A model generated the notes under the pieces. It did not search any database and was not told the DNA's origin. It saw nothing but the letters and a program-made list of their open reading frames with translations. From Verrucomicrobiota bacterium (GTDB lineage: Bacteria > Verrucomicrobiota > Verrucomicrobiia > Limisphaerales > CAIMTB01): a DNA stretch of 35,992 nt. The stretch is from the NCBI GenBank assembly GCA_963205105.1, contig CAUJJW010000200.1:1-35992 (forward strand). Reading direction: 5' to 3'. Below are positions 8,235 to 16,695 of the stretch, piece by piece. The first letter of the stretch is position 1. Every line of letters begins with the position of its first letter. Position numbers and translations under genes: made by a program.

Positions 8235-8488
8235 GACAGGATCGGCGGAATGAGGTCCGGGACGGAGGTGACCGGGCGGTGAATCTGGCTTGGGAACTCC
8301 GGCGTCATCAAGAGGAAGTACGCCGCGTCGTGAGGTTTGGATGCAGGGGCACCGCAGCCTGACGGCAGGACCCAGCGGTTGGAGGATGCCGGCGTGGCCA
8401 GGATGCGGGAGATGCTCTTCGTTGAGTGCCAGAATTTGTCCCTTTCAACTTCGTTGGGGTCGCTGAAGACTCCGCCGCTCGGATGCAA
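8231..8488 (-). CDS. Possible small ORF coupled to the His-rich gene
   Basis: The reverse strand is open for 85 codons from TTG 8488 (preceded by GGAG at a suitable distance), ending at 8231 where its TGA overlaps the His-rich gene's ATG. The frame has G or C in most third positions and a proline-rich C-terminus (HRPVTSVPDLIPPILS). Against it, there is no ATG until late (MTPEF), it begins inside the divergent ABC exporter start region, and I know no family like it. It may instead be leader sequence of the His-rich gene. Confidence 0.28.
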   Translation of the reverse strand: MHPSGGVFSDPNEVERDKFWHSTKSISRILATPASSNRWVLPSGCGAPASKPHDAAYFLLMTPEFPSQIHRPVTSVPDLIPPILS

Positions 8489-10336
8489 GGAATCTCCAGG
8501 CTCTTCGTTTTTGTTTGGCCCTATCTCCGGGGGTACATGGGCCGGTTCATGGCGGGCGTCGTCCTGGCGGTGTTGTTCGGAATCGCGAACGGGCTGCTCC
8601 TCTGGGCGGTGAACAGTCTCCTGATGCGCATGACCCCCGAAGGGGCGGCGGCAGCGGCTGGAACAGCGAACGCGCTGACATCGCAAGGCACCATCGGTGA
8701 GTGGAAGGCGTGGTTGCAGACGGTCACGGAGCAGGCGGTGGATCCGTGGTTGCCCCGGGCGGGACGGGCGGCGGACTGGCGACAGATCACCGGCGGATTG
8801 CTGTTATTTCCATTCCTGGCGGCCCTGCGCGGTTTCCTGGGCTATGGGAGCAGCTACTGCCTGGCCTGGGTGAGCGAGCGGGTGGTCAACGACCTGCGGC
8901 TGGAAGTGCTGCGCAAGCTGACCTCGCTGTCCCTGGACTACTTCAACAAGTCGACCATCGGCGACCTGATCACGCGGGTGAACGGCGACACGGCAATGCT
9001 CCAGCGCTGCCTGAACGTCGGGCTGTCCGATCTCTTCAAGGAACCGGTGACGATCCTGGGCATCATGGCGGGGCTCTTCCTGATCGATTGGCAGCTCACC
9101 CTGCTGACGATGACGTTCTTCCCGCTGGTGATCACGCCGGTGGTGATCCTGGGCAAAAAAGTGCGGCGCTCGGCCAAGGTCGGACTGAAGACCACCGTCA
9201 ACCAGGCGAGTCTGATCGTCGAAGTCCTCTCGGGCATCCGGGCGGTGAAGGCGTTCAATCTCGAGGAAAAGATGGTGGACCGTTTCCGCCGGCTTTGCGG
9301 GGAACTTTTTGGGTCGTCGATGCGCATCGTCCGGGCGAAGGAGATCACCAACCCAATCGTCGAATCGATCGGCACCCTGGGCTTTGGCATCCTGGTGGTG
9401 ATCGTCGTCGTGCGTCAGGTGAGCCTGGAGAACATGGTCAGCATGCTGGCGGGCGTGGCGTTCATCTACACGCCGGTGAAGAAGCTCGCCGGCATCCACA
9501 ACCTGCTGGAGCAGACGCACGCGGGGGTGGAACGGCTGGTGCAGGTCTTGAAAGAGGAACCCACGGTCCGCGAGGCGGCAAACCCGGTGCGTTTCGGACG
9601 ATTTCAAAGCGCGATTGAAATCGAGAACCTCAGCTTTTCGTACGGCCACCGTGATGTGCTGCAAGCGGTGAACCTGCGCGTGCCGCGAGGTATGAAACTG
9701 GGCATCGCCGGCGAAAGCGGTTCCGGCAAGAGCACCCTGGTCAACCTGCTGTTCCGGTTTCATGACCCGAGCAGCGGCAGCATCCGCATCGATGGGCGGG
9801 ACTTGCGGGAGATCGCATTGGGCGACCTGAGGAATCAACTGGCACTGGTGAGTCAGGAGATTGTGCTGTTTGACATGTCGGTGGCCGAGAACATCGCCTG
9901 CGGTCGCCCGGACGCGACCCGCGAGGATGTGGAAGCCGCGGCGCGGGCCGCGTTTGCCGACGAGTTCATTCAGCGACTCCCGCAGGGCTACGAGACCCGG
10001 GTCACGGAGCGCGGATTCAACCTCTCCGGCGGCCAACGCCAGAGACTGGCCATCGCGCGGGCGTTTGTGCGGAACGCACCCATCCTGGTCCTGGACGAGG
10101 CCACCGCAGCACTCGACGCCAAGTCGGAAGCGGAAGTGCAGGATGCCATCGAGCGACTCGCCGAGAACCGGACCGTCATCTGCGTGGCGCACCGACTCTC
10201 CACCCTGCGCAAGATGGACCACGTCGTGGTGCTGTCGTCGGGTCAGTTGGTGGAGCAAGGCACGTTCGACGAACTCCTGAGGAAAGGCGGGCTGTTCAAC
10301 GAAATGGGACGCCGCCAGGGGTTGTGCGACGGCTGA
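8483..10336 (+). CDS. MsbA-like ABC exporter (fused permease-ATPase)
   Basis: A 617-residue half-size exporter. The N-terminal half has about six transmembrane helices (first around GRFMAGVVLAVLFGIANGLLLW) with the ABC_membrane coupling pattern (LSLDYFNKSTIGDLITRVNGD). The ATPase half has Walker A GESGSGKST (about residues 411-419), Q-loop VSQE, signature LSGGQRQRLAIARAF, Walker B ILVLDEATAALD and the H-loop VAHRLST, so it should be active. Family members such as MsbA flip lipid A or other lipids and drugs out of the inner membrane as homodimers; the substrate here cannot be read from sequence. An insertion of roughly 60 residues after helix 1 is somewhat long. ATG 8483 is preferred to the in-frame GTG at 8426, because the extra 19 residues do not look like the family. 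Confidence 0.93.
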   Translation: MQGISRLFVFVWPYLRGYMGRFMAGVVLAVLFGIANGLLLWAVNSLLMRMTPEGAAAAAGTANALTSQGTIGEWKAWLQTVTEQAVDPWLPRAGRAADWRQITGGLLLFPFLAALRGFLGYGSSYCLAWVSERVVNDLRLEVLRKLTSLSLDYFNKSTIGDLITRVNGDTAMLQRCLNVGLSDLFKEPVTILGIMAGLFLIDWQLTLLTMTFFPLVITPVVILGKKVRRSAKVGLKTTVNQASLIVEVLSGIRAVKAFNLEEKMVDRFRRLCGELFGSSMRIVRAKEITNPIVESIGTLGFGILVVIVVVRQVSLENMVSMLAGVAFIYTPVKKLAGIHNLLEQTHAGVERLVQVLKEEPTVREAANPVRFGRFQSAIEIENLSFSYGHRDVLQAVNLRVPRGMKLGIAGESGSGKSTLVNLLFRFHDPSSGSIRIDGRDLREIALGDLRNQLALVSQEIVLFDMSVAENIACGRPDATREDVEAAARAAFADEFIQRLPQGYETRVTERGFNLSGGQRQRLAIARAFVRNAPILVLDEATAALDAKSEAEVQDAIERLAENRTVICVAHRLSTLRKMDHVVVLSSGQLVEQGTFDELLRKGGLFNEMGRRQGLCDG

Positions 10337-10381
10337 CGCGCGACTTGCACCCGTCGGCGACTCGTGCCATAGCGCCCGTTC

Positions 10382-10918
10382 ATGGATGCATCGCCCAATC
10401 CCTTCGAAGAACGCTACGACGATGCGATGTTCGACTTCACGACCGAGCAGTTCGACAGCGCGATCACCAAGCTCGAAGCCATTCTCGCCGAAGACCCCAA
10501 CCATTTCGATGCCCGCTTGTCCCTCGGCATGGCCTGGTACCGCAAAGGGGAATTCGCCCGCGCCATCGAAGAGGGCCATAAAGCCGAGAAAATCCGGCCC
10601 CACGAACAACTGGTTCACACCAATCTGTCGTTGTTCTACATGAAGTCCGGCGACAAAAAGACCGCCGAACACCATGGCCTCCAGGCGCGCATTGCCTCCT
10701 GGCGCGGCAACATGGACAAACCCGCCGAAGCACCGGCTGCCGGCGCCAACGAGTTGAAGATGGCCGAAGCCCCGGCACCGGCCGCTCCCGTCAAAATCCC
10801 AACCCAATTTCCCGATATGCCGTGGAAAAAGAAGGCTGCCGCCCCCCATGCTCCCAGCGGCGCCAACCCTCCGGCCACCCCATCCACCCCCAGCACCCCG
10901 TCCCATCCCCACCCATGA
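10382..10918 (+). CDS. TPR-like protein with Pro/Ala-rich tail
   Basis: A 178-residue protein. Residues about 16-100 form roughly two and a half tetratricopeptide-like helical hairpins (FDSAITKLEAILAEDPNHFDARLSLG, then YRKGEFARAIEEGHKAEKIRP). They are followed by a disordered Pro/Ala/Ser-rich C-terminus that includes the block FPDMPWKKK, often seen in small Verrucomicrobium and Planctomycete TPR proteins. There is no signal peptide, so it is cytoplasmic. It starts 45 nt after the ABC exporter and its stop overlaps the Rieske gene start by 4 nt (10915-10918), so it is part of one transcription unit with both. TPR proteins mediate protein contacts; the partner is unknown. Confidence 0.8.
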   Translation: MDASPNPFEERYDDAMFDFTTEQFDSAITKLEAILAEDPNHFDARLSLGMAWYRKGEFARAIEEGHKAEKIRPHEQLVHTNLSLFYMKSGDKKTAEHHGLQARIASWRGNMDKPAEAPAAGANELKMAEAPAPAAPVKIPTQFPDMPWKKKAAAPHAPSGANPPATPSTPSTPSHPHP

Positions 10919-11220
10919 AGGCCTTTGTCTCCGTCGCCGACGCTTCCAGCCTGGCTCCCGGTCAGGGACGAACCGTGGAAGTCCGCGGTCGCAAGTTCGC
11001 CCTGTGGAATGTGGATGGCCAATTCTTCGCTTTGGACGACGATTGTCCCCATCGCGGCGGTCCCCTGGGGGCGGGAGTGCTCGAGGACGGGAAGGTGTAC
11101 TGCCCGCTGCATGGATGGGCCTTCGATGCCAAGACCGGTGCCTGCCTCAGCAACCCAGCCCGCCCGGTCGCCTGTCATCCCACCCGAGTCCAGGACGGCC
11201 AGGTCTGGATCGAGATCTGA
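10915..11220 (+). CDS. Small Rieske [2Fe-2S] ferredoxin-like protein (NirD-like)
   Basis: A 101-residue single-domain Rieske protein. The two cluster-binding motifs are complete: CPHRGG (about residues 45-50), then 14 residues later CPLHGW, giving the Cys-x-His ... Cys-x2-His ligand set for a [2Fe-2S] centre. There is no signal peptide or membrane anchor, so it is a soluble electron carrier like the NirD subunit or the ferredoxin components of ring-hydroxylating dioxygenases. No nitrite reductase or oxygenase gene lies nearby, so its partner is unknown. It is coupled to the TPR gene by an ATGA overlap, which makes the TPR protein a plausible partner. Confidence 0.9.
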   Translation: MKAFVSVADASSLAPGQGRTVEVRGRKFALWNVDGQFFALDDDCPHRGGPLGAGVLEDGKVYCPLHGWAFDAKTGACLSNPARPVACHPTRVQDGQVWIEI

Positions 11221-11295
11221 TGGCAGGACTTGGTGTCTCGCGTCCCGTCCAAACTGTCGCCTGCCTGAACCGTTGACCCTTTCCGCCACGTTTTC

Positions 11296-11574
11296 ATGAA
11301 ATCCTCCTACGAACTCGCCATGGAGCGGCTGTCCAAACAGTCGCCGACCACCAAGCTCACCGCCGAACAGAAAGCCCGCCTCGCCGAGCTGGACTCGATT
11401 TACAAAGCCAAGATCGCTGAGCGGGAACTCTTCCTGAACGACCGGATTGCCGAGGCCACAGCCAAGGGCGACTACGAGGCCCTGACCCAGCTCGACAAGC
11501 AGCGCAGCTCCGAACGCCGCACCCTCACCGAGGAGTGCGAAGCAAAGAAGGACCTGGTCCGCAAAGGCGGGTGA
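11296..11574 (+). CDS. Short helical conserved-type protein, unknown function
   Basis: A 92-residue soluble protein, very rich in Lys, Glu, Ala and Leu, predicted to be almost entirely alpha-helical or coiled coil (LTAEQKARLAELDSIYKAKIAE and onward). It begins with MKSSYELAMERLSK and ends with a charged tail. I recognise no named domain; similar short proteins appear common in Verrucomicrobia. The gene lies 75 nt behind the Rieske gene on the same strand and may close that operon. No terminator is visible before the convergent SDR gene. Confidence 0.72.
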   Translation: MKSSYELAMERLSKQSPTTKLTAEQKARLAELDSIYKAKIAERELFLNDRIAEATAKGDYEALTQLDKQRSSERRTLTEECEAKKDLVRKGG

Positions 11575-11584
11575 TCACCGATCG

Positions 11585-11603
11585 TCCGTAGCGGCGGGCG
11601 TCC
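11585..11603 (+). repeat. Fragment of dispersed repeat R1
   Basis: Nineteen bases (TCCGTAGCGGCGGGCGTCC) match the left end of the R1 copy at 27.57 kb exactly; the hairpin part is missing. It lies between the convergent stops of the 92-residue gene and the SDR gene. Confidence 0.55.
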
Positions 11604-11615
11604 TCCATCGCGAAG

Positions 11616-13274
11616 TCACCAATCCGTCGAGCGGTAGTCCTTCAGGAACTTGCCCCACACGTGCTCGCCGGTGTTGAACCCGTGGATGATGGGGTCAACG
11701 ATCCGCGCCGCGCCGTCCACGATGTCGAGGGGCGGGTGGAAGGCGTGCTCCTGCTGCTTCCGCGCCGCGATGTGCACCGGATCCTCGTCGGTCACCCAGC
11801 CGGTATCCACCGCGTTCATGTGGATGCCGTCGACGTGATAGTCCGCCGCTGATGTGCGGGTCATCATGTTCAAGGCCGCCTTGGCCATGTTGGTGTGCGG
11901 ATGGCGGGTGGTCTTGAATTTGCGGTAGAACTGACCTTCCACCGCCGAGACGTTGACGATGTGCTTGTCGCGCTCGGGTGAGCGGAGCATGAGCGGCTTC
12001 AAACGCGCATTCAGCACGAAGGGCGCGATCGCATTCACGAGCTGGACCTCGAACAACTCCACCGACGACACCTCGGCGAGGGTAAGCCGCCAGGAATTGC
12101 GCTCGCGCAGGTCCACCTGTTGCAGGTCCTGGTCCAGGCGACCCTCCGGAAACAGTTGCTTCTGGGCTTGGCGTTCCTCCGGAAGCAGCCGGACCTGGGA
12201 TAATTCCGCCGCATGGGTCAGTCCCGCGATCTCCGACAACCCGCGAGCCGCCACCGACCCATCGCTGGCGGCGGTGGAACCGGGGAGCATGTGGTACCCG
12301 CGAAGGCCCTCATAGGATCCGAGCAGTCGCCGCGCGGATTCCGGCATCTCCTGCACCGAGGCCCGCTCCTGTTCCATCATGTGCTCATAGAACTCGGGCG
12401 GACGCCGGACGGTCTGGCAGGCGTTGTTGATGATGAAATCCAGCCGCGAACGGGTGGTCTGAAGGTGTTTGCAGAACGCCTCGACACTCGGTGTGTGGCG
12501 CAGATCCAGGCCGAAGATTTCGAGCCGACGACCCCAGTCCTTGAAGTCCGGTTCCGCCGCGTAACGCAGCGCGGAGTCGCGCGGGAACCGGGTGGTCACA
12601 ATCAACTCGGCACCGCACCGCAGGAGCTTGATTCCTGCCTGATACCCGATCTTGACCCGTCCCCCGGTGAGCAGCGCCACCCGGCCCCGGAGATCGGCCA
12701 GTTCCGTGCGCTTGGTGAAGTTGAAGGCCGCACACGCCGGACACAGCTGGTCGTAAAATGGGTGCATCGTCGCATAGTCCTGCTTGCAGATGTAGCAGTT
12801 CTGCGGCTCCACCAATTCCCGAAACTCCCCGTCCGACGCCACCTCCTGTTGCTCGAAATTCGCCGGTGGAAACACGTTCGGCGTGGTGAAGACCTTCTCC
12901 CGTCGCAGTTTCCGAATGCCCACCTCGTTCAACACCGACTGCGCCTTCTCCCGTCGGTCGGCCTTCCGCTGACGGATGCGTGCCTTCACCAGCCGACGTC
13001 GCTCACTGACGTCCGGGCAGTAGATCTCTCCGGCCGCCGTCATCAGACGGGTCCGCTCCTCCAGGGTCAGTTGCGACAGCAGCGCCCGATCGCCGGCGAC
13101 CTTTTCCAATAATTCGGTCGCCGCCCGGAGTTGGTCGCCGACGTCGGCCGCGCTGGCTGGATGGCCGGAAGTTGTAAGGCAATCGACTGGCGTCGCCGAC
13201 GACGATCCGGGCACCGGAACCGCGGACTGGTCTTGGGAGGAAATGCGAGTGGAGTGGGGCAAGGGCGCTTTCAT
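11616..13274 (-). CDS. SDR-type oxidoreductase with N-terminal zinc-binding extension
   Basis: A 552-residue protein. The first 200 residues are an extension with a charged helical region (about 88-125) and a Cys4 site C160-x2-C163 ... C178-x2-C181 that probably binds zinc. A Rossmann domain follows, with the nucleotide motif TGGRVKIG (203-210), the NNAC motif, the strand HIVNVSA and the helix [14 protein letters not shown], which align with the short-chain dehydrogenase active-site region; later NAVDTGWV is also SDR-like. The catalytic Tyr expected four residues before the Lys (K465) is a Thr (T461). A YRKFK motif sits 11 residues earlier, at Y450. A large insertion lies between NNAC and the active-site strand. 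Substrate unknown; cytoplasmic. Confidence 0.78.
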   Translation of the reverse strand: MKAPLPHSTRISSQDQSAVPVPGSSSATPVDCLTTSGHPASAADVGDQLRAATELLEKVAGDRALLSQLTLEERTRLMTAAGEIYCPDVSERRRLVKARIRQRKADRREKAQSVLNEVGIRKLRREKVFTTPNVFPPANFEQQEVASDGEFRELVEPQNCYICKQDYATMHPFYDQLCPACAAFNFTKRTELADLRGRVALLTGGRVKIGYQAGIKLLRCGAELIVTTRFPRDSALRYAAEPDFKDWGRRLEIFGLDLRHTPSVEAFCKHLQTTRSRLDFIINNACQTVRRPPEFYEHMMEQERASVQEMPESARRLLGSYEGLRGYHMLPGSTAASDGSVAARGLSEIAGLTHAAELSQVRLLPEERQAQKQLFPEGRLDQDLQQVDLRERNSWRLTLAEVSSVELFEVQLVNAIAPFVLNARLKPLMLRSPERDKHIVNVSAVEGQFYRKFKTTRHPHTNMAKAALNMMTRTSAADYHVDGIHMNAVDTGWVTDEDPVHIAARKQQEHAFHPPLDIVDGAARIVDPIIHGFNTGEHVWGKFLKDYRSTDW

Positions 13275-13669
13275 CCAGGAACCGATGACAGGCAGGCGAT
13301 CACTTCAGGCCTGCCCCACCGGCCCGGGGCAAGCGCCGTTGTTAGGGGCTGGGGGCGATCCATGTCAAACTTCTCCACGAACCTTCCCAGGCAAGCCATC
13401 GCGAGGGTTGAAACGGGCTCCCTCACCCCAACCCTCTCCCGGAAGGAGAGGGAGTCGCATATCACCCGCAGCGACACGCCAGAAACCCATCATTCCGAGC
13501 AATCTCGACTCGTCCCGGCGAATGCCTGGCTCAACTCTCCGCAACCCGCGGACCACGCTCTCCCTCTCCCTCCGGGAGAGGGCCGGGGTGAGGGCCGCTC
13601 GCTGCATTTCTCGCTCCCCGGTTTATGGTCCATGCGCATGGCGCCTCCGCCATCGCCCCACCCCCTTCC
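13275..13669. other. Intergenic interval carrying repeat R2 copy A
   Basis: No gene is visible in this 395-nt gap between the SDR and EF-hand genes. Frames open in it translate to SLSLRERAGVRA- and PSPGRRG-type strings, which are the usual translations of this bacterial repeat and not protein. Most of the gap is the R2 copy at 13378-13631; about 100 nt upstream of the SDR gene (13275-13377) may hold its promoter. Confidence 0.7.
13378..13631 (+). repeat. Dispersed repeat R2, copy A (inverted-repeat element)
   Basis: About 250 bp similar along its length to 26158-26412. It has imperfect 23-bp inverted ends at 13420-13442 and 13572-13594. Each end also folds on itself: CCCTCTCC/GGAGAGGG stems at 13432-13452 and 13562-13582. 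Outer flanks (GCAAGCCATCGCGAGGGTTG on the left, a CGGTT-N3-GGTCC string on the right) are conserved in both copies. It has no coding capacity and resembles a non-autonomous MITE- or REP-like element. Confidence 0.8.
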
Positions 13670-14239
13670 TTACTGACTCGGCGGAACCGGACCACCCTGT
13701 CGTCGGGGCGCCCCTTCCGGACGCGGGGCTTCCGCCACCGCCTTGACCTCGTCCTTGTTCAGAAAGCCGTCCTTGTCCTTGTCGCCCCGCTCGAAAATCG
13801 CCTGCATGCGCTCCGGAACCTCGTCCTTCGCGAGCTTGCCGTCGGCGTTCTTGTCGAACTGCATCAGCCGGTTGACCGTTTCATCGACGTTCCGCCCAGC
13901 GCCGGCACCTTCCCGCATTTCCGGTGCCGCACGGCCGCCCCGGGCCATGGTCGGCCGAAGTTCGTCCTCGGTCAGTTTTCCGTCGCTGTTCTTGTCCAGT
14001 TTCTTCAGGGCAGCGACTGCGCCGGCGATTTCCTTTTCGTCGATCGTTCCGTCGCTGTTGGTGTCCAGAGCGGTGAACAAGGGGCTCATCCGAACCAATC
14101 CTCCGGGTCCGCCAGGCGGCCGCCCCGGGCGATCCTGCTGCGGGAGTGGCTGTGGCTGAAGTTGTTGCGCCAGGGTCGACACCGATCCCGACACAAGGCA
14201 GACGGTCAGAATACTGAGACGGAAGAGTGTGGCTTTCAT
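13670..14239 (-). CDS. Secreted protein with four EF-hand motifs
   Basis: A 189-residue protein with a signal peptide (MKATLFRLSILTVCLVSGSVSTLAQ) and four calcium-binding loops of EF-hand or calerythrin type: DTNSDGTIDEKE (59), DKNSDGKLTEDE (82), DKNADGKLAKDE (129) and DKDKDGFLNKDE (153). All have Asp at positions 1, 3 or 5 and Glu at position 12, so each should bind Ca2+. The linker and both ends are rich in Pro, Gly and Arg. Such secreted EF-hand proteins are abundant in Planctomycetes and Verrucomicrobia, with no assigned function. The gene is 73 nt beyond the zinc-ribbon gene on the same strand and is followed by repeat R2. Confidence 0.9.
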   Translation of the reverse strand: MKATLFRLSILTVCLVSGSVSTLAQQLQPQPLPQQDRPGRPPGGPGGLVRMSPLFTALDTNSDGTIDEKEIAGAVAALKKLDKNSDGKLTEDELRPTMARGGRAAPEMREGAGAGRNVDETVNRLMQFDKNADGKLAKDEVPERMQAIFERGDKDKDGFLNKDEVKAVAEAPRPEGAPRRQGGPVPPSQ

Positions 14240-14312
14240 GCGTGTGCTCGAACGGGTGAAGAGACTGGCCCTGGAACCGCCGGGTTACAGCGTTCTCCCA
14301 GGCCGGAACCCC

Positions 14313-15416
14313 CTACCGCTGAGCCGAGGCAATCAGAAACACCCCACCGGCGATAGCCAGCATCAGGAGCACGAACAGGGTGATCTTGATCCAGCTGTAA
14401 GGCCGGTCCCCGGCGATCGCGCCCGTGCAGCCGTTCACCAACACCTGATAGTTGCGCCTCCCGTACATGTAGGTCAGCAACCAGACCGGAGCCAGGATGT
14501 GCTTGAAGGTCTGGCCCGAGTAACGCGCGTTGACCCGGAGGTTCCGGTGCGTGTCGCCGGGGACTTCCCGGGCGCACATCGAACGCAACTGGCCGTCCAT
14601 GGACTCCCGCGAATGACCGGCCGCCGCGACCAGATCGATCTGGTACTGCTCCACCACCCAGCCGGCGACATAACCGGGATCGTACGGGCGCAATTCGTCT
14701 TTGGTCGGAAAGGGCTCGATCTTGGTCAGCAGATCCGCCCGGACCCCTTTCGAACCGGAGACCAGCTCGTCATCAAAGAAATGTTCCAGGCTCCCGGAGC
14801 TGGGCACCCAGCGGGTGCGTTGGACCTGGCGGGTCTGGGTGTTGCCCTGGGCATCCCGGTACGTCTCCGTCACGTAGTAATGATACCCGGATTCAGCGGT
14901 CCAATGCGCCGACGCCTGGGCGTCAAAGGTCCAGTAGGGAAGATAAACCCCATGAACGGTATCCGTGACCGCACGCGCCTTAAGTTTGTTGGGCGCAAAC
15001 CACCGCGTCGCGTACCAACGCCGCATCTGTTCCCGGACCTGCACGTCCGGAAGCTTGAACGGCAGCAGGCTCGAAGGACGGATCGGGGCGGACTGTTCTT
15101 CCACGGGCACGATCGCCGGCGAACCGCAGAAATCGCAGCGTTGCGCCACCCGTTTGGCGTCGAAGACCGAGATGGCGTTGCAATTCTGGCAGCGCACCGA
15201 CCGTGTTTCGGCCTGCCAGCCCCGTTGCTCGGCTCCCAGGCCGCGCATCGCCATCGCGAGGTCGTTCTCCTCGATCAGCGAGCCGTCGTCCGCGAGTTTC
15301 GCCGGCGACACCGTGCTGCAGTAGGGACACACCAGGGATTGCCGGGACGGATCCCAGCGTGCGTCCGCACCACATGCGGGACAGGCATACTTGTTTTGGG
15401 CACGAACCTCGGCCAT
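14313..15416 (-). CDS. Double zinc ribbon membrane protein (YdjG-like)
   Basis: A 367-residue protein. Two tandem zinc ribbons lie at the N-terminus: CPACG ... CPYC (about residues 12-33) and CQNC ... CDFCG (about 76-98). A middle domain of about 200 residues follows, rich in Tyr and Trp (GVYLPYWTFDAQASAHWTA), and one C-terminal transmembrane helix (WIKITLFVLLMLAIAGGVFLIAS) ends the protein. The layout matches Bacillus YdjG, which forms a membrane complex with YdjH and the SPFH protein YdjI and works with PspA in membrane stress. Here the SPFH gene is directly upstream, 78 nt away. No PspA or YdjH gene is seen in the window. Confidence 0.8.
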   Translation of the reverse strand: MAEVRAQNKYACPACGADARWDPSRQSLVCPYCSTVSPAKLADDGSLIEENDLAMAMRGLGAEQRGWQAETRSVRCQNCNAISVFDAKRVAQRCDFCGSPAIVPVEEQSAPIRPSSLLPFKLPDVQVREQMRRWYATRWFAPNKLKARAVTDTVHGVYLPYWTFDAQASAHWTAESGYHYYVTETYRDAQGNTQTRQVQRTRWVPSSGSLEHFFDDELVSGSKGVRADLLTKIEPFPTKDELRPYDPGYVAGWVVEQYQIDLVAAAGHSRESMDGQLRSMCAREVPGDTHRNLRVNARYSGQTFKHILAPVWLLTYMYGRRNYQVLVNGCTGAIAGDRPYSWIKITLFVLLMLAIAGGVFLIASAQR

Positions 15417-15494
15417 GGCGGTGGTCAGTCATTCCCGGGAACGGCCGGCGCTCGAAGCATAGCCCGCCGAACCGTTCCCGGGAGAGGTTCCGGA

Positions 15495-16595
15495 TCAATG
15501 GCGCAGGAATTCTTCCAACGCGCCCTGCCCGATCCGCCAGGAAGACCCGATCTTCTTCCCCTTCAGATCGCCGGCTTCCAGGCTGGCCAGAACATCGGCC
15601 TCGGTCACGCCCAGGTGTTGGGCAACCTCGGCGGGGGACAGGAGCTTGGGCAAACCCGTGGACGCCGCCGCCTGCGCCGCCACGCCCCCGGCCGGAGACG
15701 CCGGCGATGGCTGACCGAGTGTCGGGGGAGATCCGCCTGCCGGCTGTTGGAACTGGTGGGCGAGCTGTTGGGCCATCGCCAGTCCGATACCGAGTTGCGC
15801 CGCGGCGCTGCCCGTGCCGCCTTCGCCCTTCTCCAGACCCTGGGCCATCTGGAACTTCACGTAATCGTTCAGGTTTCCGACCGCCGACATGCTCGAGCGC
15901 TTGTCGATCGCCGCCTCGACCTCGGGTGGGACGGAGGCGTTCTCCAGAATGAAGCTGGTGATCTCAATGCCGTACTTGGTGATCGTCTGCGGATTGATGA
16001 GCGGCAGAATCGCATCGCCCACTTCCGTGTAACGGGTCGCCAGATCGAGCACCGGGATCTGGGCGCTGGCGACGGCGTCGGTGAACACACTCACGATCCG
16101 CGAGCGCATCGTGTCGTGGAACTCGTCGAGCCGGAAATGATGATCCGTGCCCGCCACCTCCTTGAGGAACACCTTCGGATCCACGATGCGAAAATCGAAG
16201 GTGCCAAATGCCCGGACGCGGACGATGCCGAAGTCCTGGTCCCGCATCATGATCGGGTTGGAGGTTCCCCATTTGTTCCCCGAGAACAGGCGGGTGACGA
16301 CGTAGTAAACGTCGGCCTTGAAGGGTGATTCGAACCCGTACTTCCAACCCTTGAGCCGGCAGAGGATCGGAAGGTTGTCCGTGATCAGCTCGTGTTTGCC
16401 GGGGCCGAAGGTTTCGCCGAACTGCCCGAGGTACACGAACTGAACTGCCTGGCTCTCCCGTACGATCAACTGGGCGCCGCGCTTGATTTCACGATCCTCA
16501 TCCGGCCACCGGATGCTGAGGGTGTCCCGGGAATCGTTCTCTTCCCACTGAACGATTTCCCAGGCCTGGGACTTGAGGAAGTTGAGGATGCTCAT
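15495..16595 (-). CDS. SPFH-domain (YdjI/virion core-like) protein with C-terminal excisionase-type HTH
   Basis: A 366-residue protein. Residues about 1-250 match the YdjI branch of the SPFH family (WEIVQWEENDSRDTLSIRWP, then the SPFH core with FGTFDFRIVDP and the helix ENASVPPEVEAAIDKRSSM). A low-complexity Gly/Pro/Ala/Gln linker (about 265-315) follows. The last 50 residues (LLSPAEVAQHLGVTEADVLA, GKKIGSSWRIGQGALEEFL) form an excisionase/MerR-like helix-turn-helix. YdjI relatives assemble at membranes; the helix-turn-helix, usual in DNA-binding proteins, may instead serve as a protein or GYF-like adaptor here. No signal peptide. It is probably co-transcribed with the zinc-ribbon gene. Confidence 0.85.
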   Translation of the reverse strand: MSILNFLKSQAWEIVQWEENDSRDTLSIRWPDEDREIKRGAQLIVRESQAVQFVYLGQFGETFGPGKHELITDNLPILCRLKGWKYGFESPFKADVYYVVTRLFSGNKWGTSNPIMMRDQDFGIVRVRAFGTFDFRIVDPKVFLKEVAGTDHHFRLDEFHDTMRSRIVSVFTDAVASAQIPVLDLATRYTEVGDAILPLINPQTITKYGIEITSFILENASVPPEVEAAIDKRSSMSAVGNLNDYVKFQMAQGLEKGEGGTGSAAAQLGIGLAMAQQLAHQFQQPAGGSPPTLGQPSPASPAGGVAAQAAASTGLPKLLSPAEVAQHLGVTEADVLASLEAGDLKGKKIGSSWRIGQGALEEFLRH

Positions 16596-16695
16596 GCGTT
16601 GCGGTTCGATGCAGAGGTGATGACCGGGATGGCGATAGGCGAGTTGCAGGTTTCTCGCCAGAAAAAAGGCGGCGCACCCGTGAACCCGCCCCGGG

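Noticed and set aside
8804..10912. 702-codon reverse frame antisense to the ABC exporter
   Set aside because: Its translation is rich in His, Arg, Gln and Gly with no domain; the forward strand has a complete exporter with all ATPase motifs.
13243..13746. Open frames with SLSLRERAGVRA and PSPGRRG strings, here and at 26125-26422
   Set aside because: They are translations of repeat R2, not conserved proteins.
14229..16328. 699-codon forward frame opposite the zinc-ribbon and SPFH genes
   Set aside because: Arg/Pro/Gly-rich shadow spanning two well-supported reverse-strand genes.
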